Notes under the pieces: generated by a model
The model's input: only the letters and a program-made list of their open reading frames with translations
Databases searched by the model: none
What the model was told of the DNA's origin: nothing
Made by a program: the position numbers and the translations under genes
Assembly (NCBI GenBank): GCA_028456385.1
Contig: JALNQF010000185.1
Coordinates: forward strand, 20,578 to 84,577
Direction: 5' to 3'
From: Ophiosphaerella korrae
Taxonomy: Eukaryota > Ascomycota > Dothideomycetes > Pleosporales > Phaeosphaeriaceae
Length of the DNA stretch: 64,000 nucleotides
Shown: piece after piece, positions 1 through 15,000 of the stretch
Layout: the number at the start of each line of letters is the position of its first letter
How positions within the stretch are numbered: position 1 is the first letter of the stretch

Positions 1-3000
1 TTACCGGGAACACATCGGAAATGCCACCCTTAAATACTTGAACTTTGGAGATGACACTATCGACGTTAGGATCTCCAAGCAGCGACACCGACTTCAGTCC
101 CGTTGATTCGATTCCCTCTTGAATTGTTTGTGGTACCATGGATCTAGAGCTGTTGCGATGATACGCTTGTGGCCGGGGTGGTGAGGGACTTTGCGACGAT
201 TGCCTTTGCCACTTTTTAAACGCTTCTTTTCGTGCTTGCTCCGGCTCAGCCGGCGGTGTTTTGGCGCTGGTACTGTTACCGTCACCCCTGTACTCCGAAA
301 TAACGGACTGAAAGTCATCCAGAAGGGAAGCCGCCCGCGTTGGCAATCGATGGGCAGGATTTGAGGGATCACCTTTATCCTTTGCCCCAATTGAGCCACC
401 GCCGGCGCGAGACATGACCTCATCAATAACTTCGCCTGCTACACGAACGACCTATAATCGGTTAGAAAGACCCGATAGGATGAGAGCTGAGCGCTTACTC
501 TGGTCATATCCGCAAAAGTTGGATTTTTGAACACATCGGCAACAGTCATTGACAAACCTTCCTCCCTAGCGGCTCCAACTAGACGCATCGCAATAATGCT
601 GTCACCACCAAGGTTCTCACATAGGTTAGTACTAACTATAAGCCTTAAGAGAAGGAGGTACTTACGAAGAAGCTGTCATCTTTCTCAATGGTATCTTCAA
701 CCATGTCCAACAATTCACTCCACAACCCCAGCAACTTCTTTTCTACGACGTCAAGTGATTTGGATGCTTCGGTAGCCATCACACCAGCAGCAGCTACCAT
801 ATCAGCAGCGGTCTGTATTCTGCTCTCTGCATTACTGGTAACACTCATGCGCCGACCTCTTGAGTATGAGGAGCCAGTTTCGAGGTTTGGCTTTTCGCGC
901 TGCGAAATAGATGCTCTCCGCGCAATCATGCCAGTCATTTGGTTGGTCATTTGGTCAAGAGTATGCGATCCAGGCTCTAAGACGTTTTTGTTCTTTGTCA
1001 TGACCTGGTCCACTATTTGAGGAACCATCTCAGCCACAATTGACCTAATGAGATGGCTCCAGTCAGGAACTTCGGTTGGCGTTGGTGTAGACATGCGAGG
1101 TGTTGAAATTATAGGTATCTGTAGAGAAGAAGGAGATCTAGAAGATGCGGTGCGGGGCCTCATACGTGGCGCCAAACTTGTTGGAGAAAGCGTCGGTGGA
1201 CTGAGTATGGGAGATTCGCTGGCCGGCGTTGGTAGTTCTGTCACGATAATGTCAAGTTCTGCTACCGTCTGGTTCGAATTGTCCAGGGTCTGGTGTAATA
1301 TTTTGGCCATAAGTGCGGATATCTTTTTGGCTTCACTGTCTGAGATTGAGTCGCTCCAGTAGGTAAAGCGTACAGCTTCATCTCCACGAGTCGTATCAAT
1401 ATTAAGTGTGATGATGTACTCGCTTGCATCGTGCCCGTCGATCTGCTCGAATTCAATATCGTTCTGGGTGGTCTCAGCTTCCTGATTTGCTCCACTGTTT
1501 TGAATTGAGACGGCTGTGTTGAAGAGAGCAGCTCCACTTAAGCCCAGGTTGTGCTGAAATTGGGCTAAGGAGCAATGTTGGTGTGGTATTGACTCAATGA
1601 AGTCATGTTGCACTTTTTGGACTACTTGGAGAAGCGAGCTCGAAGACATGATTTTAATGCGTGATACCAACATGTTGATGAAAGCACCGACTGCATTCCC
1701 AACACCGTCGACGGGCACATTCCGGCCCGACGTGAGGTAGCCATAACATATGTCAGAAGAGCCAGTATATGATCTGAGGATAAGCGCCCAAACAGCGAGT
1801 AGAATGTTTGCAAGGGTCACGTTGCTGCTTGCTGCATATGTATGGAGCTCGGGGAAGCGTTGGAACTTCAGATCCAGTGAACATAATCTGCGCTGCTTGC
1901 CGATCTGTTGAGGCATTGGCGGGAAATAACATGGTCGGACGCCTGCAAGTTGCTTCTTCCAGTATTCAATCGCCGTTCTAGAGTCTAGACCACGCAAGTA
2001 CTTGATGTATTCGCTGTAGAGTGGACCCCCATCGTCAGTGAGGCGCTCCTCGTATGCCTTCTCAAGGTCACGTCCAATAATTGCAAGTGAACCCCCATCA
2101 ACTACAGCATGGTTGACAATTACCTTCACAACGACCTTTCCTGATTTTGTTTGCAGGATAACAGCCTGGTGCGGAAGATGTGGCTTTTTCTTGCCGTTGA
2201 GATCGCGATAGTTAGTGGAGGCGAGCTTGGTTTGGAGTTCAGTGTCGGAACATGTGTATGTGATGAGACCAGTATCCGGATGCTTAATGATGATTTGATC
2301 AAATACGCCGCCTTTGCAAATACTGTCAACTATCACAGTTCGAAGGGCTTGATGGCGGTTGACAACCCTCTGCCAAGCCTCGGCGAGTTTATTTGTATCA
2401 ACAAGGCCAGACCGAGATTTGACTTCGAAAGCAGCAAATGACCAGTATGATTCTGGGTCTTTGATTTGGCTCAGAAGCATGCCCTCTTGAATAGCTGAAC
2501 ATGGGAAAATATCTTCCACTTGATCGTAGCTAGTAACACCGACACCGGGGAGTGTCTTCAACAAACGATCAAGACGCTCATAAGAATCTAGAGGTAGTAA
2601 AGGAAAGTCAGTTATCGTAGGCTGGGGTGTCTTAATTTCAGTGAGAGTGGCTATCATCTCCTCCAGTGTGCGTTGGCATTCCGCAATCCATCGTCGGATG
2701 CCCTTTTGGTTTTTCATCCATCGATTATACATAAAGGCTATCTGGATTTGGCCATCAATAACGGATGCTGAGACCTCAAATAAAGCCAGCCGGGCCGTCT
2801 TTTTACCTACGTCGGAAGTCATTTCGTCGTCGCTGTCGGTAAGTTGAATGGATTGGAAGGTCGAGTCATCTGAAACCGCCTGTTGTGTCTTCCCTAGGTA
2901 ATTGAAGAGCACTTCCATTGGTGCATGGTCTTTGAATCTTTGTTGACCATCCTCAGTGAGGAATCTATGCGCGAAATAAGGGCGGCCATTGTCTACGATA

Positions 3001-6000
3001 CGCCTACGGAGGTCCTTGACTTGACGGACCGTGTGTACCACATCGTCCTCCTCTTCGCTAATAGGAACTGTGATTGGGAACATGGTAGTAAACCATCCAA
3101 CAGTCCGAGACAAATCTAGATTTGATGAACCCCAAGGTTCGCGACCATGTGACTCGTTGTGAATTGTGGGTGGTTTTCGATTGATGAAGACGCGTGAAAA
3201 CGAGTGCAAAATTGCTGCGAGAAGGAGATCCACGATATCGTTTCTAAGAGCGCCATTGCTGACAAGAGCCGCAGCGGACAGATCTGCATCGATGGTAAAT
3301 TCATCGTGCTCTATGTCACCATAAACGTTTCTTCGCTTGTCCATTCCCCAGAAAGCGAGGTCAGCTGGGTGAACAGCGAAAGAATTTTCTCGTAAGGCGT
3401 CTTGCGAATCGTCTTGGCACGTGTGCAAAAGTTGCCTTTCGCACCAGGTCTGAAAGGAAAGCTCCTTTCGCAGAGCGGGTGTTTCTCTAGAATAGAGAAT
3501 ATCCTCGAGGTCCCCAAGAATAATTTTCCAGCTTACAACGTCAATAACGAGGTGATGGGCAGTAAGAAAGAGAACCTGGTCGCCGTTTTTCACTTTGAAA
3601 AAGTCAACAGCAAAGATTGGCCCGTTCTCTATGTCAAGACCTTCCTGTGTTTTAGAAATCGCCTCTATCGCATCATCATGAGTGGATATTTCGTGTGTTT
3701 TGAAATCGTATGAGTCGGCCGTATATCCAAGTATGACTTGCTGCCACTCACTTCTTTCAGATTTGATGAAGCGTGCACGGAGCATTGAATGGCACTTGAC
3801 GATGCTGTCAAACGCATGCTTGAGGGCATTGGCTGTTACCTTACGTGCAAGACGAGCTGTGAATGATTGGTTGAAGTGAGAGCTCGTCTCGTTGCCTTTG
3901 GTCTGAAAGTATAGTTGCTGAACGGGAGATAATGCGAATGGCTTGTCCGTCTGCTCATTGCCATAGTCGAGGGCGTGAGATGATTCTATGTTGCGTGCCA
4001 GAAGTGCAAGAGATTTGGCACGCAGTACTTGGTTCAACGTGAGATGAATACCCTCCGCTCTACATTTGGCTAAGTATTGCATTGCGGTGATCGAGTCACC
4101 ACCAAGTGCTTGGATTGGTCAGCACTACTATTGCGGATCAAATCACGATGCTAAACTCACCAAGCCACGAACGGCTTTCATTGACATCCTTCACTTGCTT
4201 GCCTAATACTTTGGCGCATATTCTCTGTAGTGTTGCTACAATACCAGTAACCTGTCCAGCGTCTTCATCGCTGCTAGCAATATCAAGAATCTCTTGAAAC
4301 TTTTCTTCACTCATGTCGTCAAGCCATGCGCCAATTTGTTTCCTGTCCACCTTCGCCGAAGCTAGGAGAGGTATTCGAGGTACAATAGCCCAAACATTTG
4401 GAACCATATACGTGGGCACGAGATTAGACAGCCTTTCCCGCGTGCGATTGATGCGGGCTGAGATCTCAGGCGCTGTCAATAGTGTGTTCCATCTTTGCTC
4501 ATCGACAGCCGCGCCCGCAGTTTGAGGTGTGAATGAGATAGTCGCAATCAATCTACCCTTTCCGGGTCCCGTTTTCGGCAGGTGTACGACAGCATGTTGT
4601 ATGCTGTTATCTGTCTGGAGATGGTGTTCAATCTCACCAAGCTCAATGCGTTGACCCGCCAACTTAACTTGATTGTCCTTGCGCCCAATGTATCTGATGG
4701 ACCCATCTTGCGCATACTGAACAAGGTCGCCAGTTCGATATATGCGATTTGATGTAGGCCTGTCGAATAATTTGAGAAACGCTGGATTCTCAATAAACGA
4801 TTCAGCAGTCTTCTCAGGGTTGTTGAGGTAACCTCTGGCAAGGAAGGGTCCTTCAATACATAACTCGGCTACCGCGCCAATGGGCACTAGTTGGTGAGGG
4901 TCTACTGGATTGGTGAGCCAGCTTCGACCACTCTGAGTGACGTGTCCTATGTTAGTTGCGTCTCGTTGTATCGAAACCTCATCGTTCGTGACTGCGAACA
5001 CGGTACCTTCGGTCGGCCCGTACCCGTTGCACAGCTTCAAGCCCGAAGCGAATTTTCTGATGACCTCTGGTGTCATTGCTTCGCCACCAGCCACCAATGT
5101 CTTCAAAGTAGGAACTGACTGGGGGCCGTCGATCAGACACACTACTGAAGGTGTTAAGAAAGCCCAGTCGGCTCTCAGAGAAGTGATTGCAGCTGCAATA
5201 TCTGTAGTACGCTGCTGTTCGGAAGGCATACAAATTGTAGCCCCACAGGTAAGCGGAGTAAAGATCTCGCCAATTGACACGTCGAACAGGAAAGAACAAA
5301 ATTGGAAAACTCTTGAAGTAGCGTTCATATGTAGGCCTTTGCATATTGCTGCAGAACTTGAGGCGATGGCACGATGCTCTACTACCACACCTTTCGGTAT
5401 GCCCGTACTACCAGAAGTGTAGATGACGTAACATGTGTCTGAACTCTTTGCCCTCGATATTGTAGGATGCCGGGCAGGAGGTAGGCTGCGAATTGACGTC
5501 TCGCTTATACTTAGGACGTTGTTCACTGCGCCCGCAAACCTCGTTTGGTATTTAGGAGAGCAAAGCACAATTGAGGCTTTGCAATCTGCAATAATCTGCT
5601 GTTGGCGTAAAGCGGGCTGAGTGGGTGATAAAGGTACGTAACCAGCGCCAGCCATCAATATAGCCATGATTGCAACCACTGCCCACTTTGATTTTTCTAG
5701 GCAGGCTGGGATAAGCTGTTCAGGCCCAGCATTGAATTTGATTAATTCCTGTGCAAGGCGAGAGGACAACTCGAGAAGCTCAGCATATGTGAGTTCACCA
5801 TCAAATGCAGAGATTGCGATGGCATTGGGTTGTTTAGAAACTTGCTTGAAGAATAGAGAAGGAATAGTATCTTCGACACTTATCGGCTCCGATGTATTCC
5901 ATGTGCGTAAGAGCTGAACGTCCTGTTCGCTAAACACCTGGATGTCGCGTACATAGGTGGTCGAATTGAGCTGTATAAGCACAAATTCAAAAGCGTATAG

Positions 6001-9000
6001 AAGGCGCTGCACCTCGAATTTTGACATTATGTTTTCGTGGTAGTGTGCCAAGAACTCGATGTTTGACTGGGCTATTGTGCATTCGATTACCAATGGGTAA
6101 GTAAAAAAGTCGCCTTGTGCAGCATTATCGCAGACCGACCACATGGACTGAGATATATCTTCGCCTGCTGTCTGAACGATCAAGAGGTTCTGGAAATCGC
6201 ATGCTGTTGCCATATCATCCCCAAGTCTCTTGATCTCAGAGAGACCTAAGTGCTGATACGGGATGCGCTCCGTAACATTTTGGGATATGACCTTGAGAAG
6301 ATTTAACACAGTGGCTTCAGGATTTATCTGTACTCTGGTGGGCACTGTTGTCAACGTAGGGCCGCACACGTCCGTGATACCGACTACTGAAACGTCCCGA
6401 CCTGTAAGTGTCTCTCCGAAAACAACGTCATCGCTGCCAGTATAAGCGGCCAAGAGGAGAGCCCATGCTGCCCGGACAACATTCGAAGGCGTCACATCGC
6501 TAGGCCGGTGAGACACAAACTTCATTGTGTGCTGAAGTGTCCGTCCAATTGGTCCGTCATTCAGTGCCGAGCGGGCCTGCTGCGGAAACTGATAGGAAGA
6601 GACGCCGCCAAGACTTTCCTTCCAAAATATCTTTGACGTTTCATTGTCAACGGCGGAGACAAATTTGATGAATTTTTTGTACGATGTGCTCGGAAGATCT
6701 GATCGCCCAGATTGGTAGATCTGTTGAACACGCTGAAGCATTAGTGCAATGCTCCAACCGTCATATAATGAATGGTGAATCGTCCAGACCAAATATCTTT
6801 TGTTATCTTCATTCTGAACGAGTGTGTATGCAGTGAGCGGGGCACCAATGTGGGCAGGTATACCTCTTGCCTCGTTCTTCACGTCCGACAGCGACGAAGC
6901 ATCGTGCCACACAATTGGTGCGTTGGCCATAACAGCCTGTAGAAAGACTCCTGACTGGAGCTGAATGATGCGAGTACGAAGAATTTCCACCTCTTTGACT
7001 GCATCTTCCCATGCAGCTTTAAATTTGTCGATGCTTACAGAAGGTGCAAGCTCCAGGACATGCTGAGCGACGTACGCGCCGGGTTGCTTAATCGACAGTG
7101 TGTACAATGCCTCTTGTAGTGCACTGACTGGTAGCACATCTTCTACATCATCCTTTGATACACGGCATTGCTGGGAAACCTCATTGATGACCTCTGGTTT
7201 GGTGGTTATCAATGGAAGCAACTCAAAAGGCAGTATTGACTTCTCGTACGCTTTCGATTTATCCGCTGTTTTGCATTTTGCAGCAAGGTCAGAGAGCTTG
7301 GGTTGTGTAAATATATCAATGACAGAAAGGCCCAAGTGCTCTGATTGGGCAGCCGCAACGAGTCGCATGGCCAGAACAGAGTTACCACCAAGTCGTATGA
7401 AGCTATCGTCTATGCCCACTGCTGAAGCTGGCAGACTCAAAACCGTGCATACGATTTTGTGCAGCTTCTTCTCGGCCTCAGTAGTTGGTTGCTTCTTGTT
7501 CACCATGCTCGTTAGCCGATAGGGCGTCATCGCCTCTCTGTTAAGATTTTGTATCAAGTTGCGAAGACGATTGCGGTCCAGTTTACCTGCAGACGTCCAC
7601 GGCATTTTCGTGATCGGAATGTAGATGCCGGGGATCATGTACGAAGGCAGCGCACCGCCAAGACCGTTTTCTGCGGACTTGCACAAATCGCGCAACTCAT
7701 CATTCATGGGTCGTAGAAGCTCGTCCGAAGCTGGTAAGTCTGTTGATATGGGCTGGATGGCTCCGTTGGGCTCGGCTGACTCATGCACCAAGGCGAAGAA
7801 TACAGCTAGAGCTTTTGCGGACCCACGGTTGGAAGGCGCGACCAACTCCACAGCGGATTGAACATGTTCTGGGAAGTTTTTGCTAACATGGAACTCAATT
7901 TCGCTAAGTTCAATTCGCTGACCGTTGAGTTTGATCTGTGTATCTTTACGCCCAATGTAACTGACCGAACCGTCGGAGTTATACCGGACAAGATCCCCTG
8001 ATTTATACATGCGCGCCGTGGAGAATCCAGGAGGAGTGTTTGTACATGCCCAAGCAGGGTTCTCAATAAATGCCTTCGCAGTCTTGATATCATCGTTGAG
8101 ATACCCTCGGGCGACTGTCGGACCTTCGATGACAAGCTCACCAATGCTACCAATTGGCATCAATTTGTCATGGTCTCGTGGGTGAACAACCCAAAGCCGA
8201 CACCCAGATCCAGTGCCGATAGTGCTAGGCTCAGTCTCTAAGATTTTGTGCTCGAGAGTCGATTTGTAGCATGTGGCAGCGACCACTGCACATTCTGTGG
8301 GACCATACGCTACTTGAATTAGTCAATCATCAAAAAAATCAAGTTCAATTACTCACCATTGATGAAACACGCACTAGTTCCCCACTTCTTGATGATTGAG
8401 CCGGGCAAGGCCTCTCCGCCGGCTACGAGGGTCTTCAAGCATGGTACACGGTCTGGCTCGATAGTGCCAAGTACTGAGGGTGTAAGAAGTGACCATGTGA
8501 CCTTTAGCTTGCGGATAGCGCCGGCGGGGTTGTTCATGCGCTCTTCTTCGCTAGGCACGCAGACGGTAGCGCCTACTGTAAGGGCTGATAGGATTTCAAT
8601 ACAACTTGCATCGAATGTGTAGCTCGCGAATTGAAAAGTCCTCGATGTAGCATTGATATTCATTCTGCGGGTAAACGCAGCTGCACTTGTGCAGAACGCT
8701 TGATGTGGAATAATGGTGCCCTTTGGTTTGCCTGTTGTTCCTGAGGTAAAGAGACAGTATGCTGCGTTTTCAGGGGTTGCAACTGGCTTTGGTTTGGCCG
8801 TAGATGATATATGCAGCCTTCTGAACGCTTGAGCATCAACAATAACTGGGGAGGCTGCAACCTCAACTGCCCTTGCATGGTTGCTCCGCGAACACAACAC
8901 CACCTTAGCGCCAACATCATTGATAAGTTCTTGAAGGCGGCTTTGTGGGTGCTTGGGATCCAGTGGAACATATGCACCACCTGCTTTCATGATTGCGATC

Positions 9001-12000
9001 ATGCTAACAATAGCCCAGGAAGACTTCTCGAACAAGATAGGAACAAATGTTTCCGTGGTAACACCAATGCTTTGGAGATGGAAAGCAAGTTGATCAGTGA
9101 TCTTGTCGAATTCCTGATAGAAGAAACTACCATCGTGTCCATCAACTGCTTTTGTTGTCCGAGGACGAGTCAAAGCTTGCTCATGGATGACTTCATGCAC
9201 GCAACGAACGATTGGTGCTGGGAGAGTGGCGTTCCACTCCATAACCTGATGCATGCTACTAGATGTGCAAACATCAAGTTTACCCACTGTGAGGGTTTTG
9301 GCGTCGCTGGAAATAATTCCGCGAAGAATCTTTTCAAACGTGTCCGCCATATTTTGCGCTTGCTTTGCGCATACTTTGTCCCTCCAGTAACCAAAATCCA
9401 CAGAAATTTCTTCATCTGAAACATCAGCGTTGATGGTAATCGCATATTCTCCAGAGTCCTCTGCTTCCATATTTTCATATTGGAGTTCCGTTTGCTCTCC
9501 CTCATGTGAAATTGAGCGTCTCTGGAATGTGAAAGCCGTGTTGAACAGGGCTTGAAGCTGCAGCTCATTCTGTACATCAGCGAGTGAGCAGGCTTGATGT
9601 GCTAGAGCATTGACTGAATCTCTCTGGATAATTTCAAGCAGCTCGGCAATGGTCGTTGCATCCGAAAATGTAAGGCGGGCAATGAGCATATTGACAAACA
9701 CCCCCACCGCTTCGTCAATGTTCTTCACTGGGATGTCTCTTCCGGACGCAACTACACCGAATGACACGTCAAATGCGCCAACATAGCAATGCAAGACTAA
9801 TGCCCAAGTAACCTGAAGAACATTGGAAAGGGTGACGCCATTCTTTTTGCAAAAGTTTTGAACGAGATCTGTCTCCTTGAGGTTGACTTCGATAGAGCCA
9901 TGCTCATGAGGGGCCAGTTTCCCATCATTGAGGTTAGGAAAGAAACAGGGCTCAATACCAGAGAGATAGTTTTTCCAGTACGCCACATCAATATCCTGAG
10001 GTGATGAGAGGATATGTGCGATGAAGTCGCGGTAGAGTGGGCCAGGATCCGCACGAGTCAGCTTTCTCTCATAAGCTCTGGAGAGGTCGCCCAGAATATT
10101 CATGATCGAGGTTCCGTCATTGATAGCATGGCTTAGTTCTATTTTAATCCAGATCTTTTCTGACAGAGTCTTGCAAATAGTCAAACGATGGGGTGGAAGG
10201 GCTTCGCGGCAGTCGATACCAGGTAAGTCGCGTAGGGTCTTCGCGGCATTGGCATCTTCACAATTAGTGATAAATTGGACCCTACCAGCTTTGCTCTTCA
10301 AGACGAGTTGGTTTTTGGATCCGTCCCTGGCAAGACTGTCGATGAAAACTGTGCGTAAAGCTTGGTGGCGATGCACGACGACCTGCCAAGCTTCTGCGAT
10401 TCTACGCGGATCTACTGAGCAACCGGCAGTTGAGCATTGAACCTCGAGAATTGCATGATACATATACAACTCAGGGTTTTTCATCTGGGTCAACAAAAGA
10501 CCTTGCTGCATTGGTGAGGCTGGGTATATGTCTTCGATATCCGCTGTTGTTGTACCGCTGGGAAGAACCGAGGACAACCGAGTAATACCATTGTAGGTGA
10601 GTGGTAAGAGCTTGAAGTCGCTCAAACTAGGCTCCGGCTGCAGTTGTAGTAGTTGATCTACTGCTTGTATGAGTGTCTGGCGACATTCTTCAATCCATGC
10701 TCTGATCTCGTTCTGTCGTCTCATGTGTTGATTGAAACTGAACGACATCTTGATAGCACCTTGCGAGATAGCTGCAGTGACATCAAATAGTGCCATTCGG
10801 GGAACTTCGTCGCCAATTTCCTTGGTATCAAGGCCATCTAATGGCTGAAATAGTGTATCTTTACGATCGAGATTTTGCACTCTTCCATGGTAGTTAAAAA
10901 TCAACTCAGCAGGCCAATGGCTCGCAAAACGAGTCTGGCCAGCTTCCGTTAGCTCGCGGTAGGAGAAGTATGGCCGTCCTTTGCCAGGTGTTCTTTCTCT
11001 AACATCCTTCACCCAACGAATGGTGCTAATGAGGTCTGTTGAGTCCTCTGGAGACACGGGGAGATGAATAGGCAACACCGTTGAGAACCATCCTACTGTA
11101 CGAGTGAGATCCTGCTTGGTATTGAACGGCTCTCGGCCATGACCCTCATTATGGACAGTGATAGTAAGCCTATCCGGGAAGGATTTCCTGAAGGATTCGA
11201 GCAAAGCCGCGACAAGAATGTCAATAATCTCAGTATCTAACGCACCTTGAGCACCAAGTAAAAGCATCGTGTCTCTAGTACTCAAGGCTATGTCTTCTTC
11301 AACGACATCAGATGAGATATTGCGTTGATTGTCCATGCCCCAATAATCCAGGTCAGCGGGTGTTATGACACCCAACGGGAATACTCTTGTTGCACTTTCT
11401 TGCTTCGCCTGAGCTTCCTGTTGCTGCAGCCACGAATGGAATGGCAAGCTTTGTGGTGGAGGAACCACACCATTCATTAACCCTTGGAAATCTTCGAGAA
11501 TGATGCCCCAGGAAACAACGTCAGTGACTAAATGATGCGCTACCATCGCGATAGCTTGCGAAAATGAATCTTTGATGTTGAGAATGTCGATTGCGAAGAC
11601 CGGACCAGCTACAACGTCCAATGTCGCCTGACTGTTGTCCATAATTGGTTGAAGTAGCTCAGCATCAAAAGTGGAAACAAAATGTTGTTGCAATCTAAAA
11701 GAACTGGTCACGTCCTTCTCGATCTTTTGCTGCCACTCCCTAGATCCTTCCTTGAAAAAGCGAGCACGTAACATGGGATGAGTTTGTACCAGCGTTGTTA
11801 GCGCGGCCCTGATATCCTCCAGCTCGAATGTACGCGATAGTCGAAAGACCTCAGCCTGGTTGAAGTGGTTGTGTGTGTCACCAACAGTGCGGAAGAAAAG
11901 TTTCTGTACAGGTGACAGCGAAAAGGGTTTTTCGTAGTCCTGGGTCGTTGCTGGGGCCAAACCATTCTTCTCAGAAGTATCGATTGTTGCAGCAAGTTCG

Positions 12001-15000
12001 GTGATAGATTTCGCCCGGATGAGCTCCTGAACGCTGATAGCAAGGCCTTGAGAACGACATTGTGATGAAACTTGCATAGCAGCGATAGAGTCCCCACCGA
12101 TATGAAGAAAAGATTGATTGAGGCGAATATCTTCAACTGGAAGATTCAGGACCTTCGAGAAGATGTTTTGCAACTTACGCTCAGTCCTGTTTGCATCTTC
12201 ATTAGCTACCTCTAGGCCCAAGGTTGAAATGGTGCGATAGGAATCACTGTCCATTTGCTCCAACCACTGCACCACCCGTCGGCGATCCATTTTACCTCCC
12301 GCTGTTAACGGGAATCGAGAAATAGGGACCCAAAGGGATGGTATCATGTAGGATGGCAGCCGCTCGCACAAATGGTCTCGGATGGAATTGATACTCAGCG
12401 AGGAATTTTCCTGGGAAAGAAGCTGTAGTTCTTCACCAGACACTCCGGAGAGTAATGCATCTCTGATTGAAAGAATGCCTACCAACCTCTTTGCACAAGG
12501 TCCAGTAGTAGGGACTGCGGCGAGTGCGCTTTGTACTGCAAGGTCTTCCATAAGATGATGTTCTACTTCGGACAACTCCAGCCGCTGCCCACGGACTTTC
12601 GTCTGTGAGTCTTTGCGCCCCAGGTACAACATTGTACCATCTTCGTTGTATTTCACTAAATCGCCAGTCTTATAGAATCGGCCTGTACTGATATCCACTA
12701 TGCCACTTGCCCACTGGACATCATTTACAAATGCCTGGGACGTTTTTTCCACGTTGTTCAAATAACCTGCACCCACGGCAGGACCTTCGAGTAGGAGCTC
12801 ACCTACGGCCCCAATTGGTGTAAGCACATGGTGATTGTTTCGAGACACGACCCATCCGCGTGACGTAATAGCTTTTCCTATATTATTGGGCTTGGTATGG
12901 GGTGTCATAAGGCGGAATGTGGAGACGCAACTACACTCAGTAGGCCCGTAGCCATTACCAAGCGTCACACGATCAACCCAAGTGAGTAGATCCTGCTGTG
13001 ACATAGCTTCCCCAACAAGGACAAGGGTTTCCAGGTTTGGTACTTGAGACGGCTGCATCGTTCGCACGACTGACGGGGTTAAGGTTGCCCAGTTGACCCG
13101 AAATTTGTTGATGACGCCAACAAGATCATTGGTACGAGCATCCTGGTCTGGGACACAAATAGTTCCACCGCACATAAGAGTGCTAAAAATTTCAATGAGG
13201 CACGCGTCAAATGCATACGATGCGAACTGCAAAATTCGGGAGGATTCGGATATGCCCCATGCTGGTGCAAAGGCAGTGGAGCTAGAGACCCAATTAGAGT
13301 GACTGACAATTGCCCCTTTTGGCTTTCCGGTCGAACCAGATGTGTAGAAAGCGTAGGCTACAGAGTTGCTTTGCACTTGTGGGAGCGTGTTGATTTGTCC
13401 ATGATATATCTCGGCCGACTCACGATCTATCGCCACTGCATTGCACCCCAAGGATCGACATAGATCCACATATTTCGGCGCACAAATGATCCACTCTGCA
13501 TTGAGATCGGTAATAATCTCTTGCAGGCGAAGGATGGGCGCTTCGAAATCGAGGGGGACAAAGGCCGCCCCAGCTTTCAAAACAGCAAGAATAGCCACAA
13601 TTGTCCACCCTGATTTATCGAAGCAGATTGGGATGAAGGACTGGAATTTTACGCCCAGGGATAACAAGTGAGAAGCAAGTCGGGTAGTCTGTTCGTCAAG
13701 CTCGCGGTAGGTCATGATACCTGTATCCCATGCATCAATAGCAGTAGCCTCTGGATTTGTTGTAGTTGGGCCTTCGATAATGACGTTGTGGATGCATCGA
13801 TCGATATGAGGAATCGGTGTATGATTCCAAGCGGTAATGGTCTCCAGATCGACTGGGTTCAGCAGCTCTACATCTTTCAAAGATCGGCTGAGGAAATCCG
13901 TAGAACTAAAGCAGCTCATGATGAAGTCGAATTGCCGTACAAGGCGTTCAATGTACCATGTCTCGGTTACCTTGCTATCGTAAAGGACTTCGACATTGAC
14001 GCCGTCTTTGTCAACTGTGCAATTAAACACAAGCGCATAGCTGAAAAAATTAGTACCAAGCGTACCGGTGCTCTCCATGTTCCACATGTCGCTTTCAACA
14101 TCTTGAAGATTATCACCAGCAACAATACCAAGGAAACTCTGAAAATCACAAGCTACTGTGGCCTCTGAACTCAGTTTACGAATATGCTGCAGTCCCGCGA
14201 ATTGATAAGGCAAGGCAGCTGAAGCTTGTCGTTGGGTCTCTTGGAGATATGCTCGCACGTTCAAATTGCGATTGAGCTTGAGGCGCACCGGTGCGGTGGT
14301 AAGGGTAGGGCCAATTATGCTTTCGATATCAATAACAGGTGCTTCTCGGCCACTGTTTGTCTCGCCCCAGATTACATCATCAGAGCCAGAATATGTGGCC
14401 AGAAGCAAACCCCAGGCTGCTCGTATGAGTGACGGTAATGTGACCTCCATGTCTGATCTTCGGGTCATTTCGATCCGGTGTAAATACTGGCTAGTTGCTT
14501 GAACTGCGTAGTCAGGACTTGGTAGTTGTGGGAATTGAGGAGCCGTAATGCCTTCTAGGTGGCTTAACCAGAATGCATCTGAATCTTCTGTCTTCAGTGT
14601 TGAAAGATATTTGATGAAGCGGGAGAATGGTACTGAAGCAGGTAGATCCGATGCTAGATCTCGATAGCAAGCCTCAACCTGATTGAACAACGTCGACCAA
14701 CTCCAGCCGTCATACACAGCATGGTGTGCAGTCCAGATGAAAAATATTGAATCTGTGCCCTCCCCAACGATACTATAACTGACGAGTGGGCCTCCAGGTA
14801 TAGCTGGGAGTTGTCTATAAGTCTCTTTCATATCTTCTAAGTGTGCCAAAGCTCGCCATTCAGGAATATCTTTTACGACAACCTGGAGAAATCCGAATTC
14901 ATCATTATGAATGATACGTGTGCGTAAAATAGCCTCATGGGTGATTACTTTGCCCCATGCCGCTTTGAAGCGCGCAACATCGATATTGGATGGAAGCCGA

